A stretch of 64,000 nt of DNA, from NCBI GenBank assembly GCA_009760885.1, contig CM019692.1:57464964-57528963 (forward strand), given 5' to 3'. Origin of the DNA: Achatina immaculata (taxonomy: Eukaryota > Mollusca > Gastropoda > Stylommatophora > Achatinidae). Position 1 is the stretch's first letter. Every line of letters begins with the position of its first letter. The notes under the pieces were generated by a model, which made no database searches, was not told the origin of the DNA, and was given only the letters and a program-made list of their open reading frames with translations. Made by a program: the position numbers and the translations under genes. This document shows, one piece after another, positions 55,955 to 64,000 of the stretch.

Positions 55955-56476
55955 GACAGACATGCGCCACATATCTGGTATGGACAGACATGCGCCACAG
56001 GTCTCGTATGGACAGACATGCGCCACATGTCTGGTATGGACAGACAAGCGTCACAGGTCTGGTAGGGACAAACAAGCGCCACAAGTCTGGTAGGGACAGA
56101 CAAGCGCCACAGGTCTGGTAGAGACAAGCGCCACAAGTCTGGTAAGGACAGACAAGCGCCACAGGTCTGGTATGGACAGACAAGCGCCACAGGTCTCGTA
56201 TGAACAGACAAGTGCCACAAGTCTGGTATGGACAGACAAGCGCCACAGGTCTGGTAGGGACAGACAAGCGCCACAGGTCTGGTAGGGACAGACAAGCGCC
56301 ACAGGTCTGGTAGGGACAGGCAAGCGCCACAGGTCTGGTATGGACAGACAAGCGCCACAGGTCTGGTATGGACAGACAAGCGCCACAGGTCTGGTATGGA
56401 CAGACAAGCGCCAGAGGTCAGGTAAGGACAGACAAGCGCCACAGGTCTGGTAAGGACAAACAAGCGCCACAGGTGA
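55955..56476. repeat. 28-bp minisatellite, about 18 copies
   Basis: Tandem units of 28 bp with the core GACAGACAAGCGCCACAGGT. Because 28 is not a multiple of three, three units make one 28-residue cycle. All three minus-strand frames read the same cyclic peptide and stay open (140, 185 and 153 codons). These frames are a by-product of the repeat. Confidence 0.95.
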
Positions 56477-56526
56477 CACACGACAGTCATCAGACTCCTG
56501 CGAGCAAAACAAACAACAAATTCAAA

Positions 56527-56860
56527 AATTCGGAGCGTGGAATGTAAGAAAACTTATACAGAAGGGAAAACTGGAAACATGAGAGAAATGGAACGTATGG
56601 AAGTTAGTCTGTTATGTTTAAGTGAAGCCCGGCGGACAGGAGCAGGAGCAATCCAGTCTGAAAAGTATAAAATTTTGTACTCAAGAGGAAATAGTCACGA
56701 AAGAGGAGTAAGTATAATCATAGATGATATCTAAAGCAAAGCCCTGAAGGGATATTGGGCAATATCGGATCCGATGTTGATGATCAAGTTGCGAGGAAAC
56801 CCAGCAGACATAAACTTCATCCAAGTGTCTAAGCTCCAACATCAACAAGTGAGCTGGGAT
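56527..56860 (+). pseudogene. RTE-type LINE endonuclease, N-terminal fragment
   Basis: Begins FGAWNVRKLIQKGKLET (the GTWNVR-L-GKLE start of the RTE endonuclease, with the catalytic Asn), changes frame, then MERMEVSLLCLSEARRTGAG (catalytic Glu in SE), IQSEKYKILYSRG, HERGVSIIIDDI, a stop, and ALKGYWAISDPMLMIKLRGN ending near IQVS. It corresponds to the first ~110 residues of ORF2 and is 3' truncated. The 28-bp minisatellite lies directly upstream, so it may derive from this element's leader (inference). Confidence 0.75.
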
Positions 56861-56869
56861 TTCTTTTCG

Positions 56870-57410
56870 TGGGAATCTCTTATAGCTTATCACATTTGAT
56901 GTAATGTTTCATTTCCTACTCTACAGATCTGCTTTGCTGTACTATCTGCAACATGTAATACTAGTAGAAATGTTAGGTTCACACATTGGATACTACTTCT
57001 GCTACCTAAGAATATATAATCTTCTCTTCTATTACCAGTTAATACCAACTTTACTTCAGTTAGAGTCGAATTATAACTTGTTCACTTACAGTCGAGCTAA
57101 ATCTATTTCTACGTCTGTTATACTACCCGCTTCACAGACTTATTTCCCAGGAACGACCATTCTCTCAGTGGCAAATAGCAGCACAGTAGCAGCAATATTA
57201 AGTTATGAAGACTTTATTGGTGCACGGGGTGACGATGACGATGACGATGTGACGGGTACAACATTGGCATAATACAATCCAAGAACACATGACAGGACGT
57301 AACTCCAAGTCAAGACAACACAGAATAAATTCCAGGCGACTACTGATGTCCGCAGACTTCGTTGCCAACAGAACTAACTACATTTCTTTATAAATAGGAA
57401 ACTACGAGGC
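56870..57410. other. Unassigned
   Basis: An open 122-codon plus-strand frame (56904-57272) has no recognisable domain. A short GAC/GAT run at 57231-57248 resembles a LINE tail. Confidence 0.35.
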
Positions 57411-57420
57411 TTTGGTACGG

Positions 57421-57591
57421 TAAAGTAAGAGAACAAATTTTGTAGGATTAGACCTCGAAAAAATCGTAGACAAAGCACTTTAGTGAGACGTGAGAGAAAG
57501 AAAAATCACAAGAGAATTACCTGGGATTCGAACACGGACTCTGGTAGGACGAGCAGCCGTATAGCCACGAGAGGACAGCGTACTATCGACT
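57421..57591 (-). repeat. tRNA-derived SINE, family S, copy 4 (inverted partner of copy 5)
   Basis: Minus-strand tRNA-like head with box A-like TGGCTATACGG and perfect box B GTGTTCGAATCC, followed by a body with CGATTTTTTCGAGGTCTAAT. It differs from the inverted copy at 58380-58549 at only about three positions that I could count. Confidence 0.7.
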
Positions 57592-57596
57592 TAGTC

Positions 57597-57770
57597 AACT
57601 CATTCATTCATTCATTCATTTGCATGTCCCTTGCGGAACTTTGCCTCCCAAACAGCACTCCTGTAGGCCTCTCGGTTGTGAGCAAGATGGCCTGCTGCTG
57701 TTGCATCCATTTCCAGATCGTCAACGATGTCTTGCAGCCATCTTCGTCTTGGTCTTCCTCTTAGCCAACT
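57597..57770 (-). pseudogene. RTE-type LINE 3' end
   Basis: The minus strand encodes RPRRRWLQDIVDDLEMDATA followed by AGHLAHNREAYRSAVWEAKF and KGHANE, ending in a TTCA repeat tail at 57602-57622. It is nearly identical in structure to 35905-36090. Its tail sits next to the head of SINE copy 4. Confidence 0.75.
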
Positions 57771-57784
57771 CTCTCTCTCTCTGA

Positions 57785-58240
57785 ACCTTAAGTGCCCAGG
57801 GCACATGGGGCTTCCGCAAGGGTTTTCCACAAATGCCTGTCTTTCGCCTTTTTTTCTGCTCTTGCCCAGGTGAGCCCTCTATTGCTCAACATCCTTTCTG
57901 TTGTTCTTCTCCATGTCTCTTTTGGTCTACCCTTACTTCTGTTCCCCTGTGGTGTCCATCTTAGTGCTATTTTTGGTAGTGAGTTGTCAGTCATTCGGAG
58001 CACATGTCCCAACCATCGCCAGCGTCTTTCCTCAATAATTGTTGTCAGTGGTTTCATCTGCATTTCTGCCAATAAGATGTTATTTCTTATGGTGTTTGGC
58101 CAAAATATTTTTTTAATTCTACGTAAACATTTAGTCTGGAATCTTAGCCAACTAGCACCCCAAAAAAGGTGTTTTGTTGACATAGTCTTTAGTAACTGCT
58201 CAGCAGACATGAGGGATCGTGACACCCGGAGAAAAACGAG
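57785..58240 (-). pseudogene. LINE ORF2 C-terminal region, second family
   Basis: An open 145-codon minus-strand frame (58225-57788) with SWLRFQTKCLRRIKKIFWPN, RNNILLAEMQMKPLTTIIEE, RRWRWLGHVLRMTDNSLPKI, then RSKGRPKETWRRTTERML and LTWARAEKKAKDRHLWKTLA. It ends in ALGT-stop at about 57791. This is the post-RT domain of a LINE related to, but distinct from, the neighbouring RTE copies. It is unusually intact for a fragment but lacks the RT. Confidence 0.75.
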
Positions 58241-58244
58241 GTCG

Positions 58245-58550
58245 TGACACAGAAATTCCGTAGCTTAGATTCGGTCTCTTCTAGCAGGTACCAACTAGAC
58301 AAACATACACACGGTTTCCTGCCATGTCTGGTGCAAACTTAAACAACAATAACAAACGAACGAATACTTATTACATGAAGTCGATAGTACGCTGTCCTCT
58401 CGTGGCTAGACGGCTGCTCGTCCTACCAGAGTCCGTGTTCGAATCCCAGGTAACTCTCTTGTGATTTTTCTTTCTCTCACGTCTCACTAAAGTACTTTGT
58501 CTACGATTTTTTCGAGGTCTAATCCTACAAAATTTGTTCTCTTACTTTAA
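58245..58550 (+). repeat. tRNA-derived SINE, family S, copy 5
   Basis: Plus-strand copy with the box A-like TGGCTAGACGG and box B GTGTTCGAATCC. Upstream (58245-58380) it shares CGTGACACAGAAATTCCG.AGCTTAGAT with copy 1 at about 20170-20205, so the family extends beyond the tRNA-like part. Confidence 0.7.
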
Positions 58551-58559
58551 CTACATTTC

Positions 58560-58890
58560 TATTCTGCTACTCTATCACATTACACAAAACTACATTTTGT
58601 CGCAGACAATCTAACCTACTAAATGCTTCATCCGAAACTCAAACTTCAACTATCCTAAATCATCTGATTTCTACCTCACAACTTTTGTTTCTCATAAATT
58701 ATCCGTGAACCATGCCCGGCACGTGATATGCAATAATCTGATTTAAAGGGGAATAAATCTAAACGCAACGATGCTGATTCCTATGGGATATAACCCTTTG
58801 TATCCCAACTTTAAAATTATATGGTTATTAGTCTTTCTTTCTATCATTCTCTGAAGACTTATCTAACTTTCTTCTTATCATTCTATATTC
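58560..58890. other. Unassigned
   Basis: No recognisable feature. Confidence 0.35.
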
Positions 58891-58894
58891 TATT

Positions 58895-59010
58895 ACACGA
58901 GGACGGAGGAGGACGTAGAAGTATTTTACAGTGACCTAGATACAGCAGTCAAAGAGTGCAAAAATCACGAATGCACAGTAATAATGGTTGACTTTTAATG
59001 CAAAAGTTGG
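58895..59010 (+). pseudogene. LINE endonuclease fragment
   Basis: Reads RTEEDVEVFYSDLDTAVKEC, then NHECTVIMVDF and, after a one-base shift, NAKVG. This is the EVEEFY..L......VIMGDFNAKVG block of RTE-type endonucleases with GDF changed to VDF. It is only about 115 bp long. Confidence 0.6.
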
Positions 59011-59230
59011 CAGACTTGAACGTTCGGAATTCAGATTCCGGCTTCACTGCATTCTGGACAACCTCATATATGTTCCGCCGCATCCATCCAAGTGTGTGTT
59101 TGCTAATAACTCCTATCAAATGTTAGTTTACGACGCGGTTTCTGCCACAGAGTTCGGATTTCCTGACAGCACCTTCAATTTGCCCTAGCTCCAGCAATCT
59201 CTTCAGATCTACAGTGTTCTTCTATTCCCG
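59010..59230 (+). other. Open segment of unknown origin
   Basis: An open frame (58988-59188) continues out of the endonuclease fragment but in a different register. Its residues (for example LDNLIYVPPHPSKCVFANNS) match nothing I recognise. It could be LINE debris or chance. Confidence 0.2.
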
Positions 59231-59234
59231 CTCT

Positions 59235-59800
59235 TCATTTTCTCAGTCTGTCCTTTACAATTTTAACAATGTTGTCCTTGTCCACTGTCAGTCTGCCATT
59301 TATTTTAGCATATCCAGCAAGTATATCTGCCATATCATTGCCATGTTCTCCCACGTGCCCTAGACAGTAAAGCCATGTTAGGCTTGTCACACATGACTGG
59401 CCTAACAGATGAGCCCATTCTTTTCGAAGCAATTTCTTCTCAATCTTACGGAGCAATCTCTGTGTATCTGTCACAGTGGCACCCTTAACCACATCATGAG
59501 CAGCTACCCATTTCAATGACCCAGACATAGTCTCAGTTTCCATTCACATACTCGAAGTGCTGACTACAAAGGCTCCCGAACCCTGTGCCACTATTCATCC
59601 ATTTCGGTAGACAACAAAACCCAACCACGTCTGCTGTTACGAGTCACTGAGCCATCTGTATATATTGCCGTGTCGGAAGAGCCACAGTGATGCTGGATGA
59701 GATCTTGAACCCAAAGTTCAGCTGCTCCCTGTGCCCAATCTCGACATTCACGGCCCTTCCATAGATAACTAGACAATTTTATATTTTTCGTACTGAAAGG
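59235..59800 (-). pseudogene. RNase H domain fragment (retroelement)
   Basis: The minus strand carries TAIYTDGSVTRNSRRGW (first catalytic Asp in YTDGS, about 59625-59680). After a break comes an open 102-codon frame (59543-59235) with ETMSGSLKWVAAHDVVKGAT, VTDTQRLLRKIEKKLLRKEW, WLYCLGHVGEHGNDMADILA (late His and Asp) and a C-terminal KDNIVKIVKDRL. The order fits an RNase H domain of the kind attached to some LINEs. The middle acid is less clear because TDS is replaced by TDT. Confidence 0.7.
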
Positions 59801-59899
59801 CAACAATGTAAGTGTAGGGTATGGCCTCGGAAAGAAAGAGGTCTTGATAAATTGATAGAATAGGCAAGGGATCCAAGACATGATAGTTTGCAACAAAAT

Positions 59900-61920
59900 G
59901 GTTTAAACAACACACAAGAGGTCTGTTCACATGGAAAAGCCCAGATAACATCACAAAGTGATTACATAATAATAAATAAAAGGTTTAGAAATACTATTTT
60001 GTCAGTGAAGACTAGACCAGGGGCAGATTGCAGCAGCGACCATTTTCTGGTAATAGGAAAAATGAGAATTAAACTGAAGAAGATCAAGACAGTGGAAGGC
60101 AATATAAAACTGAACTTGGAACTGCTCAAAACAGATAGCAGTCTAAGAGAAAAATACAACAGTATTTAACAACAAAAACTCCATGCAATGGCAAAAATCG
60201 AGGGCATCGACAATCAGTGAGAAATGTTAAAAGATTCTATCCAACAAACATCAAGAGAGGTTATGCCTGAGATAAAAAGCCCTGCCAAAAAAAAAAAAAA
60301 AACGGATGACAGACGAAATTCTAAAGTTAATGGATCAGCTAAGACTACACAATAATGACATAATCGGCGACAACGAAGACAACACAGTGAAGTATAATAG
60401 AGAAAAATATACAGAATTAAAACAAGAAATAAAGAACAGATGCAACAAAGTAAAAGAAGAGTGGCTAAATGCAAAATACAAAGAAATAGAACACCACCAC
60501 CAAGGTAACAAAAGAGAAATGTACACAAACATAAACGAACCAACAGGCAGAAAGACGCCTCACAAAACTGGATCAAGGGATGGAGAAATTAGAATGAGAA
60601 GAGGAGAAATAACAGATAGGTGGAAGTAGAATGTGAAGATCACAGAACAGTAAGCCTAACAAGTCACGTCACCAAAATAATCATGCAAAGTGTGCGAGCT
60701 AAAATAATACTAGAGATTGCAGAAGAACAATGTGGGTTTGCAAAGGGAAGGGTACAAGTGACGCTATATACACGTTAAAAATGCTCGCAGAGAGAGCCAT
60801 AGAAGTTAAAATTGATCTATATTTACGCTTCGTAGATTACTGCAAGGCCTTTGGCAAAGTAAGATACAACCTAATAATGGAAATGCTGGAAAAAAATAAA
60901 CATAGATCGAAAGGACATGAGAATTATTAAAAACATCCAATGATAGCAATCAGCAGCAACATAAGTGGAGCAAGAAACTGGCAAATATCAGGAAATTAAA
61001 ATTCGAGTGCGCCAGGTATGTATGTTGTCACCTGATTTATTTTCCGTATACAGTGAGAATATGCGTAATATAGATGAACTACCTGGAATATCAGTGGGGA
61101 GATACAGCTTAAACAATTTGAGATATGCAGATGGTACAGACTTAATAGCAAAGAATGAAAAAGAACTACATAGAATATGCTGGACATAGTAGTAAAAGAA
61201 AGTGAGAACAACGGCCTTACTTTCAACAAGAAGAAAACAGAAGTTCTGGTCACCTCAAAGAAAAAAGTCATTCCCGAATGTAAAATAACAGCAAACGGCA
61301 CATGGAAAAGCCCAGATAACATCACAAATTGACTACGTAATAATAAATAAAAGAAACAGGCGGACACGTTTAGATACTTGGGGACAGCACTGACCTCAGA
61401 TTGAAGATGCCTAACCGAGATAAAGAGCAGAATAATGCAAGCCAAAATAATGTTTCAGAAACTTAAGAGCATTCTTAAACCACCGCCACTGGGAGTGAGG
61501 AAAAGAGTGCTCCAGGGCTACATCGAGCCAATTTTTATTTTGCGGATGCGAGGTATGGTAAGTCACTAATGAAGTACAACGTCAACTGGAAGCCATTGAA
61601 ATGTGGTAACTTAGAAGAATGCCACGAATACGATGGACATTCTGAGAGAGGCTGGAGAGACGAGACAAACAATGACAAAAGTCAGAAAAAGACAATCAAA
61701 GTTGTTCTACGACGAGGCAAGCTAGAATACATCGTGACAACAGGAAAGATAGAAGGTAAAAGAGATGGAGGTAGGCAGAGAGAAAAAATGCTGGATGGAC
61801 TAACTAGACGGCACAGACAAAGACCACCAGGACAGCTTATAATCAACACTAGGAGCAGGGACATGTAGAAAAAGCTAGATAGCCAACGTCAGCCGGCAGG
61901 GCAACAGATAGATATTCTAA
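59900..61920 (+). pseudogene. RTE-type LINE with internal deletion and a displaced endonuclease patch
   Basis: Endonuclease end: TWKSPDNIT, DYIIINKRFRNTILSVKTRP, GADCSSDHFLVIGKMRIKLK. Linker: an open 107-codon piece (60306-60629) that jumps to VECEDHRTVSLTSHVTKII, so the RT start is deleted. RT: GFAKGR, YLRFVDYCKAFGKVRY (motif A with D changed to G), VRQVCMLSPDLFSVYSEN, SLNNLRYADGTDLIAK (YADD changed to YADG). Post-RT: LTFNKKKTEVLV, then a ~55-bp patch of the endonuclease region (61301-61355), FRYLGTALTSD, GYIEPIF, KLEYIVTTGKIEGKR and QREKMLDGLTRRH to about 61868. Confidence 0.8.
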
Positions 61921-61924
61921 ACAT

Positions 61925-62800
61925 ATATACACAAAGCCATGACAGGTAGAACAATTTCGTGTTACAGAAAAGTGTTATCGGAGAGCAGGAGGTATTTAAG
62001 TGAATTGTTGGCGAAGTGGCCTCAGAGCTAAGTATAAAAATATGGAATAAAAAAGCACTTGAAGAGATCTTGGTTTTAAAGGCAGAATTAATGGTTACGA
62101 TTCTTGGCAGAACATATCATCTACAGAATGTAGGCAGAAGTGCAGATATGAGAAAGGGAGGGAGAAAGGTGGAGGAGGAAAAATAAAGTGAGAGATTTAT
62201 CAACATCAGTTTACAACTGAAGTGAACGCAGCTTTGAATCCTGTGATTCCCAGTTGTCCTCTGTTCTAGGTTTTCATATACAGAAATGTTCTGAGAAAAG
62301 TGAGCAAGCTAACATCTAGAACAAATGTGCACATGGCACTGTTAACTCGTCTCAACTAGTAATAAAATAAACTTAACCCCTTCTGAACTTCACCATGTAT
62401 CATTTGCTTCGGGTTACGGCTGGCATCCATTCTTGGTCCATGTCCCAATCTGTCTGCAGTGTAGATACATGGAGCTAAGTCTGATGAATCAGAATACTAG
62501 TCTTCAGCATTTTTCTGCTGTTGTTTCCAAGCCCTTTTCCTTAGCTTGACAAATGTGGTAGCTGCCTTTCTTATTCGCGTACTGATATGTCATCCAATGA
62601 GAAGATAGTTGATAGTTTATGGGTCAAAGTGGATTTCTGTTCACTGTTTGTCAGTGAGGTTTTGGCTTAAGCTTGTTCAGCCACATAATCCACCAGTGAC
62701 TGCAAAGCATCTTCACTGTGGGACACAAGCTCACAATATACAGTGAGAAGATAAGGAAACAACACAACTTGGCCTACCATCCATCTGAAAACATTAACAG
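61925..62800. other. Unassigned
   Basis: No gene, LINE motif or repeat was recognised. Confidence 0.4.
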
Positions 62801-62807
62801 GAAAATT

Positions 62808-63072
62808 CATACAGAACATTCATTCAGGACTGTTGTGTTCTTCACATACTTAAATGTGACAGACAGAACATTCATTCAGGACTGTTGTGTTCTTCACATA
62901 CTTAAATGTGACAGACAGAATATTCTTTCAGGACTGTTGTGTTCTTCACATACTTAAATGTGACAGACAGAATATTCTTTCAAGACTGTTGTGTTCTTCA
63001 CATACTTAAATGTGACAGACAGAACATTCTTTCAGGACTGTTGTGTTCTTCACATACTTAAATGTGACAGAC
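62808..63072. repeat. 52-bp minisatellite, about 5 copies
   Basis: Units of 52 bp with CAGGACTGTTGTGTTCTTCA and CATACTTAAATGTGACAGAC. Copies differ at one to three positions each (for example CATTCATT versus TATTCTTT), so the array is young. Confidence 0.92.
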
Positions 63073-63079
63073 ATTAACC

Positions 63080-64000
63080 AGAAATATGAAACAACTAAAG
63101 CAATAAAAGATGACAAAAAAGAAAACACACAATGAAATTTGCACGCTAACATCTGGGAAGTAAAGTTTATTTATCAATTTTATACTGTTGTTCCCAAAAA
63201 AAAAAAAAAAGATAATTTAAAATCCTGAAAAGAACCAACCCAAAATATATAAACCTGAGATGTGTAACAATTTTACTGAATCACTGCTCATGTTTCAATT
63301 ATATATAATTATGAGTACATTAGGACCAGTTCTGAATTACCAGGAATATGTTTATAATCTGGTCATTGTACAGATTATTCTCAGAAGAAAATGATCCCTG
63401 TGGCTGCTTCACATTATGAAGTAAACCAGACAGTAAAACAATACTGAACACTGGGAAACACTAAACACTGCCCTAACAAATGATACTGAAAATGACACTG
63501 GACAGGCTCAGGAATGTGAAGGATCAATAACCTCACTCAGTCAGATACAAAGTTACTGTAGAATACAAAACATGTGACATAGGAAAGTTAAGTGGCTCTT
63601 ATGCAGAGAACTTGGGGAAAAAAAATTAATTATACACAAAACCAACTGGAAGATAGCATGTAGAAAGGACTCATACATGATCATGCCCATACATGCTCCT
63701 CTCTTCTCATCACTATATCCAACATATAAGGATGATACCACCTGTCCTATATTGATTAACTATCCTTCAGGTGTTATCTGCATGGTGTCCACATTTATTA
63801 GTTCCATGTTTCACCCCTAGCTCTTTCATTCTCCCAGTTATCAGTCTTTTCTGTTTCTGACTTATTCTAAAACTTTAATGATATCTGTTCCATATCCAAT
63901 ATCTGACCATCTTCAACAACACCTGAAGCTACCCAATGATTGAATTCTTAAAATTTCATTACTTACAAAAAAAAATGTTATTTGACAGATCTGTGACATG
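63080..64000. other. Unassigned AT-rich sequence
   Basis: A poly(A) run lies at about 63197-63211. Otherwise nothing was recognised to the end of the window. Confidence 0.45.

Noticed and set aside
55929..56512. Three overlapping long minus-strand open frames (140-185 codons)
   Set aside because: A 28-bp repeat read in all frames; no start context, domain or flanking gene structure.
58385..58460. Functional tRNA gene at the SINE copy 5 head
   Set aside because: Multiple dispersed copies with the same non-tRNA body, no closed cloverleaf found, and one box A position off consensus.

Overview
This window is animal (metazoan) nuclear DNA made almost entirely of decayed transposable elements, tandem repeats and AT-rich filler. 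I find no host protein-coding gene, rRNA, CRISPR array or bacterial-style operon that I can support. The element mix (RTE-type LINEs in every state of decay, an L2/CR1-group LINE with an esterase ORF1, Ty3/gypsy remains, three mariner lineages, Tigger/pogo, tRNA-derived SINEs, abundant minisatellites) suggests an invertebrate with a repeat-rich genome. A mollusc or other lophotrochozoan is my guess from general resemblance, not something the sequence proves.

Layout. 0-5 kb: a tRNA-derived SINE, then RTE LINE pieces in both orientations, interrupted by a 460-bp foldback insertion. 5.2-7.1 kb: dispersed repeats, including one copy of a SINE-like element with a GAA tail. 7.2-16 kb: an RTE LINE on the minus strand split by an almost complete 6.4-kb L2/CR1-type LINE (8335-14708); the two RTE halves rejoin cleanly across it. 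16-24.9 kb: mostly unassigned, with a tRNA-SINE cluster, two minisatellites and a broken ORF of an unnamed invertebrate family. 24.9-30 kb: RTE-type LINE debris, a mariner with terminal inverted repeats and TA duplication, and a 468-bp SINE-like insertion with an 8-bp target duplication. 30.2-31.5 kb: the end of a Tigger-like transposon carrying an internally deleted mariner. 32.4-33.3 kb: two adjacent minisatellites. 33.9-40.2 kb: a LINE end, two remnants of one gypsy family and a 39-bp minisatellite. 41.3-47.3 kb: a Tigger fragment, a second internally deleted mariner with a 692-bp TTAA-type MITE in its terminal repeat, an RTE 3' end, and a full-span but broken Tigger transposase. 47.3-50.7 kb: a strongly G+T-rich stretch, a mariner tail and CT-rich repeats. 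51-64 kb: RTE LINE copies in several orientations, a 28-bp minisatellite, a near-identical inverted pair of SINEs and a 52-bp minisatellite.

How the parts relate. The window is a layered record of insertions: L2 into RTE, MITE into mariner, mariner into Tigger, SINE into another repeat, foldback into LINE. Almost every coding region has frameshifts, stops, deletions or lost catalytic residues. The L2-like LINE is the youngest-looking large element: its ORF1 is open for 844 codons and its ORF2 appears to need only two frame corrections. No coding element here looks autonomous as it stands. Family names come from recognised motifs only; no database search was run.
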